Assembly (NCBI RefSeq): GCF_033958435.1
Contig: NC_134147.1
Coordinates: forward strand, 46,556,001-46,620,000
Source: Carettochelys insculpta
Taxonomy: Eukaryota > Chordata > Testudines > Carettochelyidae
DNA length: 64,000 nt
Direction: 5' to 3'
Part shown: positions 24,278 through 35,072 of the stretch, one piece after another
Layout: every line of letters begins with the position of its first letter
Position numbering within the stretch: position 1 is the first letter of the stretch
The notes under the pieces: model-generated
Database searches by the model: none
Seen by the model: the letters and a program-made list of their open reading frames with translations, nothing else
What the model was told of the DNA's origin: nothing
Position numbers and translations under genes: made by a program

Positions 24278-25860
24278 ATCGTGTGATTGACAGTGGGTTT
24301 ATCAGCAAAGCCTGTAACCATGTTGTTTCCTTCCACATTAATGACGTACCTGACACACTTTGGCATGAGGAATGAAAGAGTCAATGCAGCTCGTGTAAAA
24401 GAAATCCATGACTCACCAATGTATTAGATTCTTTCAGGGAATCAAGAAGCATGTGGACAAGGGTGTGCCTTGTGGAGTCACAGCTGAGAATGCCAGATTA
24501 AAGACATACTGCTGAGAAACAGGGCAGATTTACCCCACACAGATGACATAGTATTAGATTATACCAGGACAGTAAGGAAAGTGAATTTCCATCTTACTAG
24601 ACTGGTTAACAATAAGTAAAACATGCAGTTTCCTGAGGCGTTCTGCCCTTATTTCACCTCCTAGACACTAGATTTCATGATGAGTGATTACTGAAACAAT
24701 TTAATCAAATATCAGGTCCCTCTAATCCCAAGAGATCAGCTACATATCCAGGACAATTTATAACTCAGGTCTTATCCAATAACCACACTGTTGCTGATCC
24801 TTTAATAACTAAAAACTAAAGGTTTATTATTAAAAGAGAAGAAGAAAGTCAAAATTGTCAGTAGATTATACATGCATAATAATGACAGGGTTCTTGTATA
24901 TATATACTTATATATATAGAAGTAATGTTATAGATATCTGGCTTGTACAGTTTCTAGTAACTTCCAGAATATTGGAAGGGTCTCAGTCCATAGTTCAATA
25001 CATAGACAATGTGTAGGTGGGCAAGCACCCACCTCCAAATGCTGTAGGTGAGAGGGGCAAGGAACTGGCCAGCAGCTGGTGGGGGGAACTAGATGGGCAG
25101 TGCCTGCAGCAGGAGTCTAGTCTCTGCTGAACTCACCAGCAGTGTTGGGACAAGCAGAGCAACAGCCCCAGTTCACTGTGCTAGTCCAGATGTGTTGCTT
25201 GGGACCACTCCGCACTTACTAACAGGAAGAAGAGCAATGTAGCCAGTGGAGCAAAGCAGTTCCCAGGCCACATTGCTTTTGGGCAGGGAAAGACACAGGG
25301 CAGAACAGAACTAGGGTGGGGAGAGGGCAGAGCAAGGACCTGGGAGAGGCAGGGTCTGGGGCCAAGTAGCGACTCTTCCCTAGGTTGGTGGCCTCCTCAT
25401 GCCCCTTTGTCAATCACCTCTGGTCCAATATGCTCCATTTAGTTGTAAGTCTGCACTCTAGAGAATCAGATCAGGGAAGAAGCAACCTGGAGATATTTTT
25501 GGGTCTTTTACATACATGGTCATGTGCTTAGAATTTTACTGTCCCAATCAAAGCTTACAGCGCCTGTCTGTGGAAATTACCTACACAAGATGATGTCCAG
25601 GGTCACAGCATATCACATGTCCTTATATGGCTTCCTGACTCATGGCGGGGGAGGGCAGCCAGAGGTCATACTCAGGTATATAACAATATTCATAACTTCA
25701 GATGCAAAAATGATATCTGGATTTAAACAAGATAATCTTATTTAGGAAATCATAACTTTTCCATGACACCTTACATAAGATACTTTGTGCAACATTTGTT
25801 GCAATTGCCTGACAGTGGCACTAGCGATATTCATGGTCATACTTCAATCAAATAGAGTCA
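24278..25860. other. Anonymous DNA, possibly an old unclassified repeat
   Basis: 24480-24980 and 25440-25860 read like two parts of one long interspersed repeat separated by a GC-rich stretch (24986-25430), but I cannot name the family. An AT microsatellite (TATATATA) lies at 24896-24919. No genes. Confidence 0.35.
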
Positions 25861-26860
25861 AAGGGTGATCCACTGAATATTGTGTTCTTAGGCTTTCAGA
25901 AAACTGTTGACAAGGTCTCATACCAAAGGCTTTTAAGCAAAATAAGGAATCATGGGATGAGAAGGATGGTCCTCTGATACATTGGTAATTGGTTAAAAGA
26001 TGGGAAACAAAAGGAGAAGTAGTCGGTTTTCAAGGGAAAGGAGAAAAATAGCTGGGTCCACTCCCAACATCAGTACTAGAACCTGTGCTGTTTCCCAAAT
26101 GATGTAGAAAATAGGATAAACAGTGAGGTGGGAAAGGTTGCAGATAATCCAGAATTATTTAAAATATTAAAGCCCAAAGCAGACTGAGGAGTTACAAAGG
26201 GCTCTCACAAAACTGAGTGACAAAATGGCAGGTGAAATTCAATCTTGACAAATGCAAAGCAACATAATTAGAAAACACAATTCCAGTTATATATACAAAA
26301 TGATGAGCTCTAAATTAGATGTTATATCGTTGAGTCACTGAGAATGGTTTTCTGAAAACACACACTTTGCAGCAGCAGACGAAAACCTAACTATTTTAGG
26401 AATGATTAGGAAAATAAATAGATAATCAAACAGAAAGTTTTCATAATGTGAGTACCGAAATCCCTGGTATGGCTACACTTTGAATATTGCATGCAGTTCT
26501 GGTTGTCTCGTCCCAAAGATCTATTAGAAAAGCTGCAGAGAAGGGCAAAAATAATGATTAGAGGTATGGACCATTCATATGAGGAGAGATTAAAAAGACT
26601 GGAACTTAGGCAAGAGATGACTGGGGGGTTATGATAAAGATCTGTAAAATCATAAAAGGTGTTAAAAAAGTGGATAGAGAATTGTTGTTTATTCCTTCTC
26701 AAACTATATGAGCCAGGGCCACAAGATGAAATTAATAGGCAAAAAGTTTAAAATAAACATAAGTACTTCTTCACACAAAACACATTCAACCTGTGGAACT
26801 TATTGCAAGTGGATAAGGAGACTAAAGGTCATGATATCAGAAGAACAGTGCAAGTAGTAA
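25861..26860 (+). mobile_element. Old CR1 fragment, late ORF2
   Basis: Frames in order give the F-x-K-T-V-D-K-V remnant of the LDFSKAFDKV block (25890), a W-L-K-D-G segment (25990), an A-D-N-P-like FADD remnant (26142), C-M-Q-F-W-like text (26490) and L-Q-R-R-A-K-I-M-I (26535), ending with the N-L-W-N-L-L region (26790). The order matches CR1 ORF2. Many stops and frameshifts show great age. Confidence 0.7.
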
Positions 26861-27000
26861 TGGCTTGCAGCTATTCTACCTATGATAGCTGTGATGCTAA
26901 CAGGCTGCTGCCCTTTGAATGGTTCTTAGAATATTTTCTAATTATTGTGGTAAGCAGTCTGCCCCTCATTCCACATGGCTGTGATACTTGGAGTACCTTT

Positions 27001-27084
27001 CCCAGACCTGAAGAAGAGCTCTTTGTGGTTCAAAAGTTTGTCTCTCTCATTAATGTAAAGATGGTCCAATAAAATATATTACTT
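27001..27084 (+). repeat. Second hammerhead-like repeat module, degenerate
   Basis: CCCAGACCTGAAGAAGAGCT, then CTTTGTGGTTCAAAAGTTTG and GATGGTCCAATAAAATATATT match an amniote-wide repeat end whose usual form has CTGAAGA, an AGAGC/GCTC stem, GAAA and a TTGGTCCAATAAAAGATATT tail. The layout parallels the module at 9823 but the stem and the GAAA are decayed here (CAAAA). Confidence 0.4.
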
Positions 27085-27117
27085 TTTCTGATTTGTTTCT
27101 GTATATGAGAAATGTTA

Positions 27118-27350
27118 GTCACATTGTTCCATCTGCTGCCACCCATTCCCAGCTTCTGGCAAACAGAAGATACAGACACCGTCCCTGCCCATCCTTCATA
27201 ATAGCCATTGATGGACCTATGCTTTGTGAATTTCTTTCTTTCTTTTTAAAAACCTTGTTATAGTCCTTGCCATCACAACATCCTTTGGCAGAGAGTTTCA
27301 CAGGTGTGACTACTTCTGTCTGTTTTAAAACCTCTGTCTGTCTTAAACCT
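27118..27350 (-). mobile_element. CR1 3' untranslated fragment, minus strand
   Basis: CCCAGCTTCTGGCAAACAGA, TAATAGCCATTGATGGACCT and GTTATAGTCCTTGCCATCAC occur in the order and spacing of the avian/reptile CR1 tail region read on the opposite strand. Diverged, non-coding. Confidence 0.55.
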
Positions 27351-27779
27351 GGTGCACGGGGCTGGTTTTTTTTCTTTGGTTCTTGGTTTTGCCTGGGGGA
27401 ACACACCGGAGCTGTCACCTTTTTTTCCCATTAGAACACCAGAAAAATTGTCACTGCCGGTTCGGGCAGGAGGACTGGGCAGGAGCCCCCGCTGCCCTGC
27501 AGGAACCCACACCGGTGCTGCGGCAGCACAGGGACTGCAGCATTAAAGCCGAACACCATAACCGCTACAAAGAATCATCCAACTTGAGTTCAACAACCTT
27601 TTTTCTCGAAAAAAGGCACTGCTGATGCACATTAATTTCCTCGGGTGACCCCTGGTTTTTGTGCTGACGCGAGGAGTGAACAACACTCCCTCCTTTGTTT
27701 TCTCCACAAAATAGACTAGAGATATGTTGACATAGGTCGTCACCGCCCACCGTCGCTGCCCTTTTCTCATGCCCGGCCC
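27351..27779. other. Anonymous DNA leading into CpG island
   Basis: CpGs become denser from 27440 onward. No exon is recognisable. Confidence 0.35.
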
Positions 27780-27797
27780 CCACAGAAAAGGCCACCT

Positions 27798-27809
27798 GGC
27801 GCATGCGCC
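27798..27809. promoter_or_regulatory. NRF-1-type palindrome
   Basis: GGCGCATGCGCC is a perfect palindrome that contains the NRF-1 core GCGCATGCGC. It sits at the upstream edge of the CpG island. Confidence 0.7.
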
Positions 27810-27880
27810 CTAATCTCGCTTCAGTGGTGGCGCGAACCCTCAGATTTTTCAAGGCTTTCCGCGAGCCAGTGCCGCGTATC

Positions 27881-27888
27881 TGACGTCA
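27881..27888. promoter_or_regulatory. CRE, CREB/ATF site
   Basis: TGACGTCA, the full palindromic cAMP-response element, lies between the two NRF-1-type sites within the island. Confidence 0.7.
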
Positions 27889-27921
27889 GGGCGCCGACGC
27901 GTCTCGGCGCATCCTAGTTTG

Positions 27922-27932
27922 GCGCACGCGCA
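27922..27932 (+). promoter_or_regulatory. NRF-1-type site
   Basis: GCGCACGCGCA matches the NRF-1 consensus. It lies 15 bp before the GTAAGT donor-like motif at 27947, so transcription may start upstream of here. Confidence 0.65.
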
Positions 27933-28510
27933 ATAGCACTCGGAGTGTAAGTCCCCATTTTGTTTTTCCCCCTCCTCCCCGCTTGTGCTTTTCAGCGGCG
28001 GAGCCGCGTAGTGTGGGGGAGGGATCGCGGGATGCGGGAGGGCGACGGGACTGAGAAGGAGGGAGGTGGCGGGGACATTCCCGAAGCGGGCAGTGGGGAG
28101 CGCGCGTTGGTTGGCGCTCGGGGGTGGTGCGGGCAGAGCGCCACTAGGGGATGGGGGGGGTGCGCACCACCCCCGCGCTGCCGGCCGGGTCCGTGTAACG
28201 CCGGGCTTGCCCCTAGTCTGCAGTGTGGGCCGCTGGGGCTGCGCGTTGCGCGCCGCAGGCTTCCTCTGGATCCGCGCAGCCCAGTTACGGGGCAGTCTGT
28301 GGTGCGGTCTGCCCTGGCTCCCACTGCGGGCTGGCCGGAGGAGGCGCTGGCAGGTGGGCGTCTGCCGGCCTGGAACTCGCTCTGAAGAGCTTCTGGAAGC
28401 GAATAGCCATTTCCCGCCTTTAGCGCCCCTCCCCCGCCCCTTGGCAGGTACCGGGCGGCGTGTTTGAAACGGGAGCGGCCGTTTTTCAACGGTTTGTTCC
28501 CTCAGGTACT

Positions 28511-30196
28511 GCGGGGTCAAGGCATCTGGGGGGAATAAATTACGCACTCCAAGCCCCAAGCCAGGTGCAATGTATGGAGTCCTGTACAGTCTCTTCTTCA
28601 TGGTGTACTCACTTATAGTGTGGGAGGCTCCTTACATCCTCAGAATGCTTTATAAACCTTAGTTCATCTGTCAGATTTGTCACAGCTCCTTGCATGTCAA
28701 TTTAAATGGAAAAAGTCAATCATGGAAGATGAACTGACAGCTCAAAACATGGGTAGCAATAGTGTGTACTTTTTTATAAGGCAAGCATTTAACGAGTACA
28801 AATTTAATTTCTGTCATTTGTAAATTATTAACTCTAGTAGGACATTAATAGGAAACTCTAAAGAACTTAGATGGAGGAATCAGTCAGTCAAATCACTTTG
28901 GTCATTTTGATCTTGGTTCTGTGATGGGATTAGTTTAAATAAAACAGTTAAGGTGTGTTTTAAAGTTATTATTATTAGATGGAGAAAGGGAATCTTTAAT
29001 ATATAACTCTTGGGACAATTACATATAGGGTGTAACAGTTAAAAATCTTATATTGTGAAACTGCGTCTACAAAGTTTGCCTGAAGGAATAATTGCGCACA
29101 ATGTGCTCTGCCTTTAGGCAGATTTTTTTGGTAATTTATTTTCAAATAGCTGTTGTCAGTGATTTAAATAAGACATTCCAGAATATTGTTTCTCTGTGGT
29201 AGGATCTTGACCACTTAATTTAAAATAGAATCATCAAAATGCTTAATAGAAAACATGAATGAGCTCACCTTTTTACACAGGGCAAGATGTCTCTGTCCAG
29301 CACATAGTAGTTCTTTTGATTTTCATGCCCAATTTTCATATTCTCCAATGATATGCAGAAGTGGTTTAAAATTTACTTGAATGACAGCTGAGCAGTATTC
29401 TGATCTTTAAAAGTTATATTCTTAGTGCAGAAAATAAATTCCACGTAGACATTAGGATTTTTTCATCTGAATGGTGAGTCTGGAGCATGCGTAAATGCTG
29501 AATTTAGCTCACTTGTCAATTCTGCCACTTAATGACAAAGCTTTATTTATTGCTTCTTTCAATGTGAATATTTTTCCCCCCTTTGGGCGATCACAGTTAA
29601 CAGGTATATCCTTGAAATGTTGTTCTTGTCAGCCGATATTACCTGTTATTGTTTTTAGTGTATGTTGACATGAAATCTAATTCAATCCCTTAATAAACCT
29701 TACTTAAAGCATCTTTCATAATGCAGTTATTAATTGGATGATTGAGTTGTAGGCAGAGTCTGTTCTTCAGATGTTTCAGCTTACTGTGTAAATAAAAAGG
29801 CAAGAAGTTTTTCCTCATGTCTGTATAAGAATTTATATGCATAGCTCTCAGTGCATTGAGCAAAGTAATTTAAATGTGGTAAAAGATAAATGACTTGTTT
29901 TTGGTATCCCTGGAAAACATTCTTCCAATTTCCACTGACTTTATTAATGCTACAGGTAATATTTTTGCATACTTACTGTTTCATTTATGTTTCTGAGGAA
30001 GTGACGAGCATACTTTGTAAGCAATTTAAGTAATCAGTAATTACATTGTCACTTTTGTTTGAATATGTTCCATCCATATGTTTTCCATTTATTCACTTTA
30101 ACTCGGGAGCCCTTAGTTGGAATTGTGGTGCATTTTGGTAAGTGACAATCAGAAATATAGATGGTAGGACTGGAAAATATCACTTGAGTCAGCTAG
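28511..30196. other. Intron-like AT-rich DNA
   Basis: No mobile element is recognised. One 48-bp stretch, 29426-29473, is bounded by a TTCTTAG-type acceptor and GTGAGT and stays open in one frame, but it is too short to call. Confidence 0.4.
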
Positions 30197-30688
30197 TACA
30201 GGTTGTACCTCTGAAATTTGGTATTCTCTCATCCGGCATGACCATAGATGTTTGATGACTGAGTAGCTGGTAGTTGCAGGAGCCCCAGCAGGGCTGGGAG
30301 CCAGAGCCCCTTCACTGCTTGGTGGGAGACTATTGTGGGGCATGAAATGGAGCCCTCTCCTGTCCTGTGGCGGTGCGGGGCTGAAGTGTGAATCCCCGCT
30401 TACCTTGCAGCAGTGTGAGGCCAAGAAGCTGCCATAGGGCAGCGAGTTAAAGCCACCACCTGCCCTGTAGCAGCAGGGGGTGTGAGGCTGCCATGGGATG
30501 GGAATTGGAGCCCCCACCTGCCCTGTGGTGTGGAAGCAAGGGCTGTCTTGAGCTCTGTGGAAGCCCCTGGGAGGTCGGTGCTTCAGCAGTCCCTGAGCAC
30601 AGCCTTGTACCTTCCCTTATCCAGCAAATTCACTTGTTCAGGATGTGTCAGGGCCCAAGCATGCTGGATGAGGGAGGTGCAACCTGTA
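30197..30688. mobile_element. Tc1/mariner-type MITE, TA-flanked
   Basis: TACAGGTTGTACCTCTGA at the left mirrors the right end GGGAGGTGCAACCTGTA, each with terminal TA. The interior is GC-rich (GCCCTGTGG units) and has no transposase. Same terminal family as 16969-17299. Confidence 0.75.
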
Positions 30689-30942
30689 TAACCTTTTGCA
30701 TAGAGCAGGAATATCCTATCTTGTAAGTGATAATTTTGTACGCACATGATAGGATTTGCTTCTTTTAAAGCTGTATTGCGTAGAAAATTAATGTTCATTT
30801 TGTCATCTGAAACCCAAATTCTTTTCTGTACATGCCTTAAATAGATTTTTTATGAGGTTTAGAGTTGTACACAAGTTACACTTAAATTTGCTTATTTCTT
30901 GAAAAACTCAGTTTTGTAGCCATTTTGCTCCCTCAATTCTTG

Positions 30943-31191
30943 TACAGTAGGGTCTCAGCATTTGCAAACTTAAGGTTTCTGAATTCAATTATTCGTGAGC
31001 GGCTATGAGCAGCCTCTTCCCCCCAGGGCTCTGTGGCATGGAGTGCCGGCGGCTGCCGCTTCCCCTGGGGCCCCCGGGCGGGGAGTGTTGGTGGCCAGTC
31101 TCGAGGCATGAGTGGCTGCCATATTCGTGAAATTCAGCATTTGTGTGGGTTCTCAACATGGAACCCTCATGAATGTTGAGACCCCACTGTA
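30943..31191. mobile_element. Tc1/mariner-type MITE, TA-flanked
   Basis: TACAGTAGGGTCTCAGCATTT at the left mirrors AATGTTGAGACCCCACTGTA at the right. Subterminal copies of the same text (ATTCGTGA near 30990 and 31120) and a CpG-rich centre make it nearly palindromic. 249 bp, non-coding. Confidence 0.75.
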
Positions 31192-31288
31192 TAAGAGTAT
31201 AATGACTTTGAGCGCTGGGGTCAGTAGCTCCTCCTCTTAGACTGAAAGAGGAGCCTTTAGTTGTGGTTAGGCTTGCAGGAACCCCTGG

Positions 31289-31341
31289 TGCGCACGCGCG
31301 CGCGCTCTCTCTCTCTCTCTACATATATATATATATATGTA
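31289..31341. repeat. Compound microsatellite (CG)n(CT)n(AT)n
   Basis: Three dinucleotide arrays abut: alternating CGCACGCGCGCGCGC, then CTCTCTCTCTCTCT, then ATATATATATATATAT ending in TGTAG. Purine-pyrimidine alternation in the CG part favours Z-DNA, and the AT part is self-complementary. Confidence 0.85.
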
Positions 31342-32581
31342 GTCACGCCAGGTTCCCCACATAGGGAGGAACCCACAAAAGGTACTTGCCCCGTTGTTTT
31401 GGCTCTGTTTACAGAGGGATTCACAAAGGTAGTTAAAGTGCCCAGTTTCTTTTTCAGCACCATTGTGAGCCACAAAACTCCTTGTCGTCAGTCTAACTCT
31501 GTACGTGCAGCTAGTTGCTTGGCCACCTTAGCTTTTGCAGTAAGAGTTCTCAATGCTGTGCCTCTGAGCATAGGTGCCAAGTGAAATGGCAGTGCGTATC
31601 TCCTGCCTATGTCCCAGTGTGATTCACAAAATAATTTAGCTGTCTAAATTGTGTGCACAGGACCAGCTCCAGCAAGTATCCATGGAGGTCATCTTACTCC
31701 ATGTGAAAGTGCATGGGTGTGAGGGGTAGAAGAAAGAAAGAGGAGATCCTCCTAATATCTTTTTGGCTTCGTGGTTTGGTTCATTGGTGGTTCACTGATC
31801 TGTGTCAGAATATTTTGTCAGATCTGATGTTCATTACACATAGCACACCGTTAACTGAAAAAAGTATCTAAATGTGTTATGTGGGATATCATACAGACAG
31901 TTGGCATAGTTCCAGAATTTCTGTAGTTGATTTTACAACATTTGTAAAAGGAGTGCATATTTATTTAACTTCTAGTTTGCAAAGTTGAAGAGGAACTGTA
32001 TCAAAAGCTGCATTACTGTCGAAATTATGTTCATCTTGTCTGTCAACCCTACTGATAACTATCAAAGAAGATGAGCAAGTTTGCGTTTCATGAATTGTTC
32101 TTCGTAGATTCTTCGTTTGTTGGTCAACATGCACTCTCCTGAGTGTGAACATTAAATTATGTAAAGTGAGCTTTCTTTAAAAAACCCACACCACATAAAC
32201 TAGGTGTGAGTTTAGCTTATATTTTAATGAGGTCACAACTTATGCATGTTTTTGCACCACTTCCTACTGATTTTACACATCGAAACCTGATGTATTTTAA
32301 GTGTTCACTGGAGAATTTACTATTTTCGAGTTTTCCCTGAAGGTACACAGTACATTATTTTTAGTGGTACATAATTCCACAAACAACATATATGCGAATA
32401 TACTACATGACTGGGCTATTATGTTCAGCAGTGGCATTGGCCATGGTGAGAAGACAGAATACTGGGCCATTTTTATAATATTATATTATTAGCTGAGGTG
32501 GACTTGGAGGGAAATCCTTCAGGAGTTTCTGGTGAATGGTGTGTGTGGATTAATGCTGTAGGGAGCTGGCTGCAATTGAAA
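31342..32581. other. Anonymous DNA
   Basis: No gene or named repeat is seen. Confidence 0.4.
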
Positions 32582-32920
32582 GGCTGTGTCTACACTGCAG
32601 GGAACTGTTGGTGAAAGATATGCAATTGCAGTGCACACTTTGTGTATCTTTTGCTGACAGTTCTGTTGGGAGAAGCTTTTCCAACATTTGACATTTGGCC
32701 CATCCACACAAGGCCAAATGTCAGAAACCCCCCACCCCCCATTGAGACATCCCTTCTTCCTCGTGGAACGAGGTATAAAGGAATGTTGACAGAATGCTCC
32801 CATACGGCCGGTCTCTTCCAGGAGATCTGTAGTCTGGACGCATGATCTGTCAACAAAACTTCTTGACAGACGTTGACAGAAGTTTTTTTTTTGATGGAAG
32901 CCTGCAATCTAGACATAGCC
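32582..32920. mobile_element. Harbinger-like MITE, TSD AAA
   Basis: GGCTGTGTCTACACTGCAGG at the left pairs with TGCAATCTAGACATAGCC at the right. AAA flanks both sides (32579-32581 and 32921-32923). The interior has TTGACAGA/TCTGTCAA-type words, relating it to the element at 19509. Confidence 0.75.
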
Positions 32921-32923
32921 AAA

Positions 32924-35072
32924 GAGATCAGAATCCCTCCCCAGCAGCCCCAGGCAAAAGGCTTGCAGAGCATAATCATGATGTGAGTAGATGGTCTTTT
33001 GCAGGAGCCCCTGGGCCAAGTGTAAAAGGACAGCTTCTTTTATTGAAGAAATAGAAGCCTTGAAGATAAGTGGTCTGGAATACCGTGGCTAGAAAGCGTT
33101 CTTTGGTGCCCAGGCTGTTGAATTAATTCGATGGTTTACACTGTTTACAGTGAGGTAGCCGAACAGTTCCATGCCAATTGACTTTCTTTCAATGTGTATT
33201 CAGTATTCTTCACGTGAGCATAAACTTCACTTATAGTGATGTTCCACTCCATTAAAGGTGGATATCAGTGCTCTAAAATTCTAGGAAAAAGCAAGTATCA
33301 GGTAACTTTTGACATAAGATTTAATTAGAATTCTTTTTCAGCCAAAGAAGAGAAGTTGCTGTGATCCCATGAAAGGAGTCACCCCTGGTTTCTTGGTCTA
33401 GTTTATAGCTGCTCTTGGTGATCTGTAGAAGAACCAAGTCAACTTTTTTTTTTCTTTTTGCTGTGAAGGTATAGCCTGTTAGAAGTTTCTAGAAACTACA
33501 TGAGGATGAAGAGAGGTTCTGCTGTTGTTTCTAGGATGAGATATTTTGTCAAGGAGACTCTTCCTTTTTTCAATGGAATCCTGTTTATAGAAAAGTAGTG
33601 TTGTGAAAAGTGGGAAAACAATTAACTATAAAATGATTTAATGGTATTTGGCCAAATATAGTACAAAAAGCTGACTTGCATCACGAATACATACAATGTC
33701 TGACATGATTTTGGGCTTGTTTTCACAGCATTGAGAGTTTCATCTTTGATTTCAATGGGGGAAGGTCAGGCTCTTTCTACAGTATAGTACAAGAAAGCTA
33801 CGTACTGTGGCTCTCCCCTTCTGTTCCAAACCTCTTGCCAAATGATTTTTTCCTTCCTTTTGCCACTTATCCTGTTTCAAGTCTCAGTATCATCTCCAGA
33901 GCAGAGTTAAAGGCTGTAGGCTAGATATCTTTATTACAAAAATTAAAAGAGAGAAGTGTAACCACTCAACAAAAAAAATGTAAAAATGGGCATAAATACA
34001 CCTGAATAAACAGTAACACATGCTTTATTAGCCCTTATTCTTCTGTTCCAGCTGGCCTCCTCTACCATTGTGACATACAGTTGGTAAACATGCTCTTTGG
34101 CAACAGCATTTTGGCATATACAACTACAATGAGCAATATATAACAACATAGGTTATCTGAGGTCCCAAACTGGCAACAGACTTAAAGTTGTGCTTAATTG
34201 TATGCACACCAATTGTCCTGTTCTCTTCAGTGGTACTATACAAGTGCTGAAAGTTAAGTACAGGCTTAACTCTTTTGCTGGATTGAGATCTAAATAATGT
34301 AAATGATGGTATTCAGCTTATTTTTGCTTATGATGATAACTGATTGAAGAACAATAAAGGCACTTTAGAAAATGTTAAATTACCAGCAAGCAAAAAATTT
34401 GGGCTTTTAGTGTATTAGACATCAGTGTTCTGTTACTATGAATCATATGATGATTACAGTCCTGAGCAGATAGAAAAATTAGTATCCACATCTGTAAAAA
34501 TGATCCACTGATATCCACATTCACAGATGTGTAAGTGGATATCTGTAAATTTGGAGGGTCTAATGATGATTCCCTGTACTGGGACTGATCTGGAGACATG
34601 ATTGGAATAATTTATTTAAAAAAAAAGTTAAGTTTAAGTGTGGCTAGATTTTTCTCTTGTTGCTTATACTGTGAACCGCTTGTTGCTACTGCCCAGTCTG
34701 TCATTCCCTTCTCCTATCTGGGAATTCAAATGCCCCTTTTAAAAATACTTAATCCACATTATTATATAGTGGATCAATCATATATCTAATTTATATACAG
34801 TAGCAGACCAGCTAACTTTCTGTGTGAGGGAGGTTTGAAATCACAGAGAATTGTATGTTTCTTTTTTTCTTCTTCTGGGACGTAATGATTTCAAGCTTTA
34901 TGTTTGCTTTTAGTGCATGTTTTGTTATTAAATGTTTGACTTGCATGTCTGTAAAAATACTATTTAAGGAAAACAATTTTTTTCATTATATACACATTTT
35001 CCGATTACTCAGTGGAAGAGGCAGTGAAAACTCAAGTCAGAGGGTTGTTGTTTGAGAACATCTCTATTCAAT
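32924..35072. other. Anonymous AT-rich DNA
   Basis: No gene or named repeat over about 2.1 kb. A T-rich tract lies at 34858-34877. Confidence 0.4.

Larger units (their letters stand above)
27780..28510 (+). promoter_or_regulatory. CpG-island promoter with probable first exon
   Basis: CpG dinucleotides are abundant here and scarce elsewhere except in young transposons. The island lacks a TATA box near likely start points and contains NRF-1-type sites and a perfect CRE, as expected of a housekeeping-type promoter. Plus-strand donors that could end exon 1 are GTAAGT at 27947, CAG|GTGGGC at 28351, CAG|GTACCG at 28445 and CAG|GTACTG at 28503. Long frames on both strands (for example 28601-27849 on minus) look compositional. 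The gene is not identified, and the strand is a preference from the donors. Divergent transcription is possible. Confidence 0.75.

Noticed and set aside
24896..24919. TATATATA tract as a promoter element
   Set aside because: A simple AT microsatellite in gene-free DNA with no start-site context.
27849..28601. 250-codon minus-strand frame across the CpG island
   Set aside because: CpG-rich sequence has few stop codons; frames are open on both strands here, composition is Arg/Pro/Ala-rich and no domain is seen.
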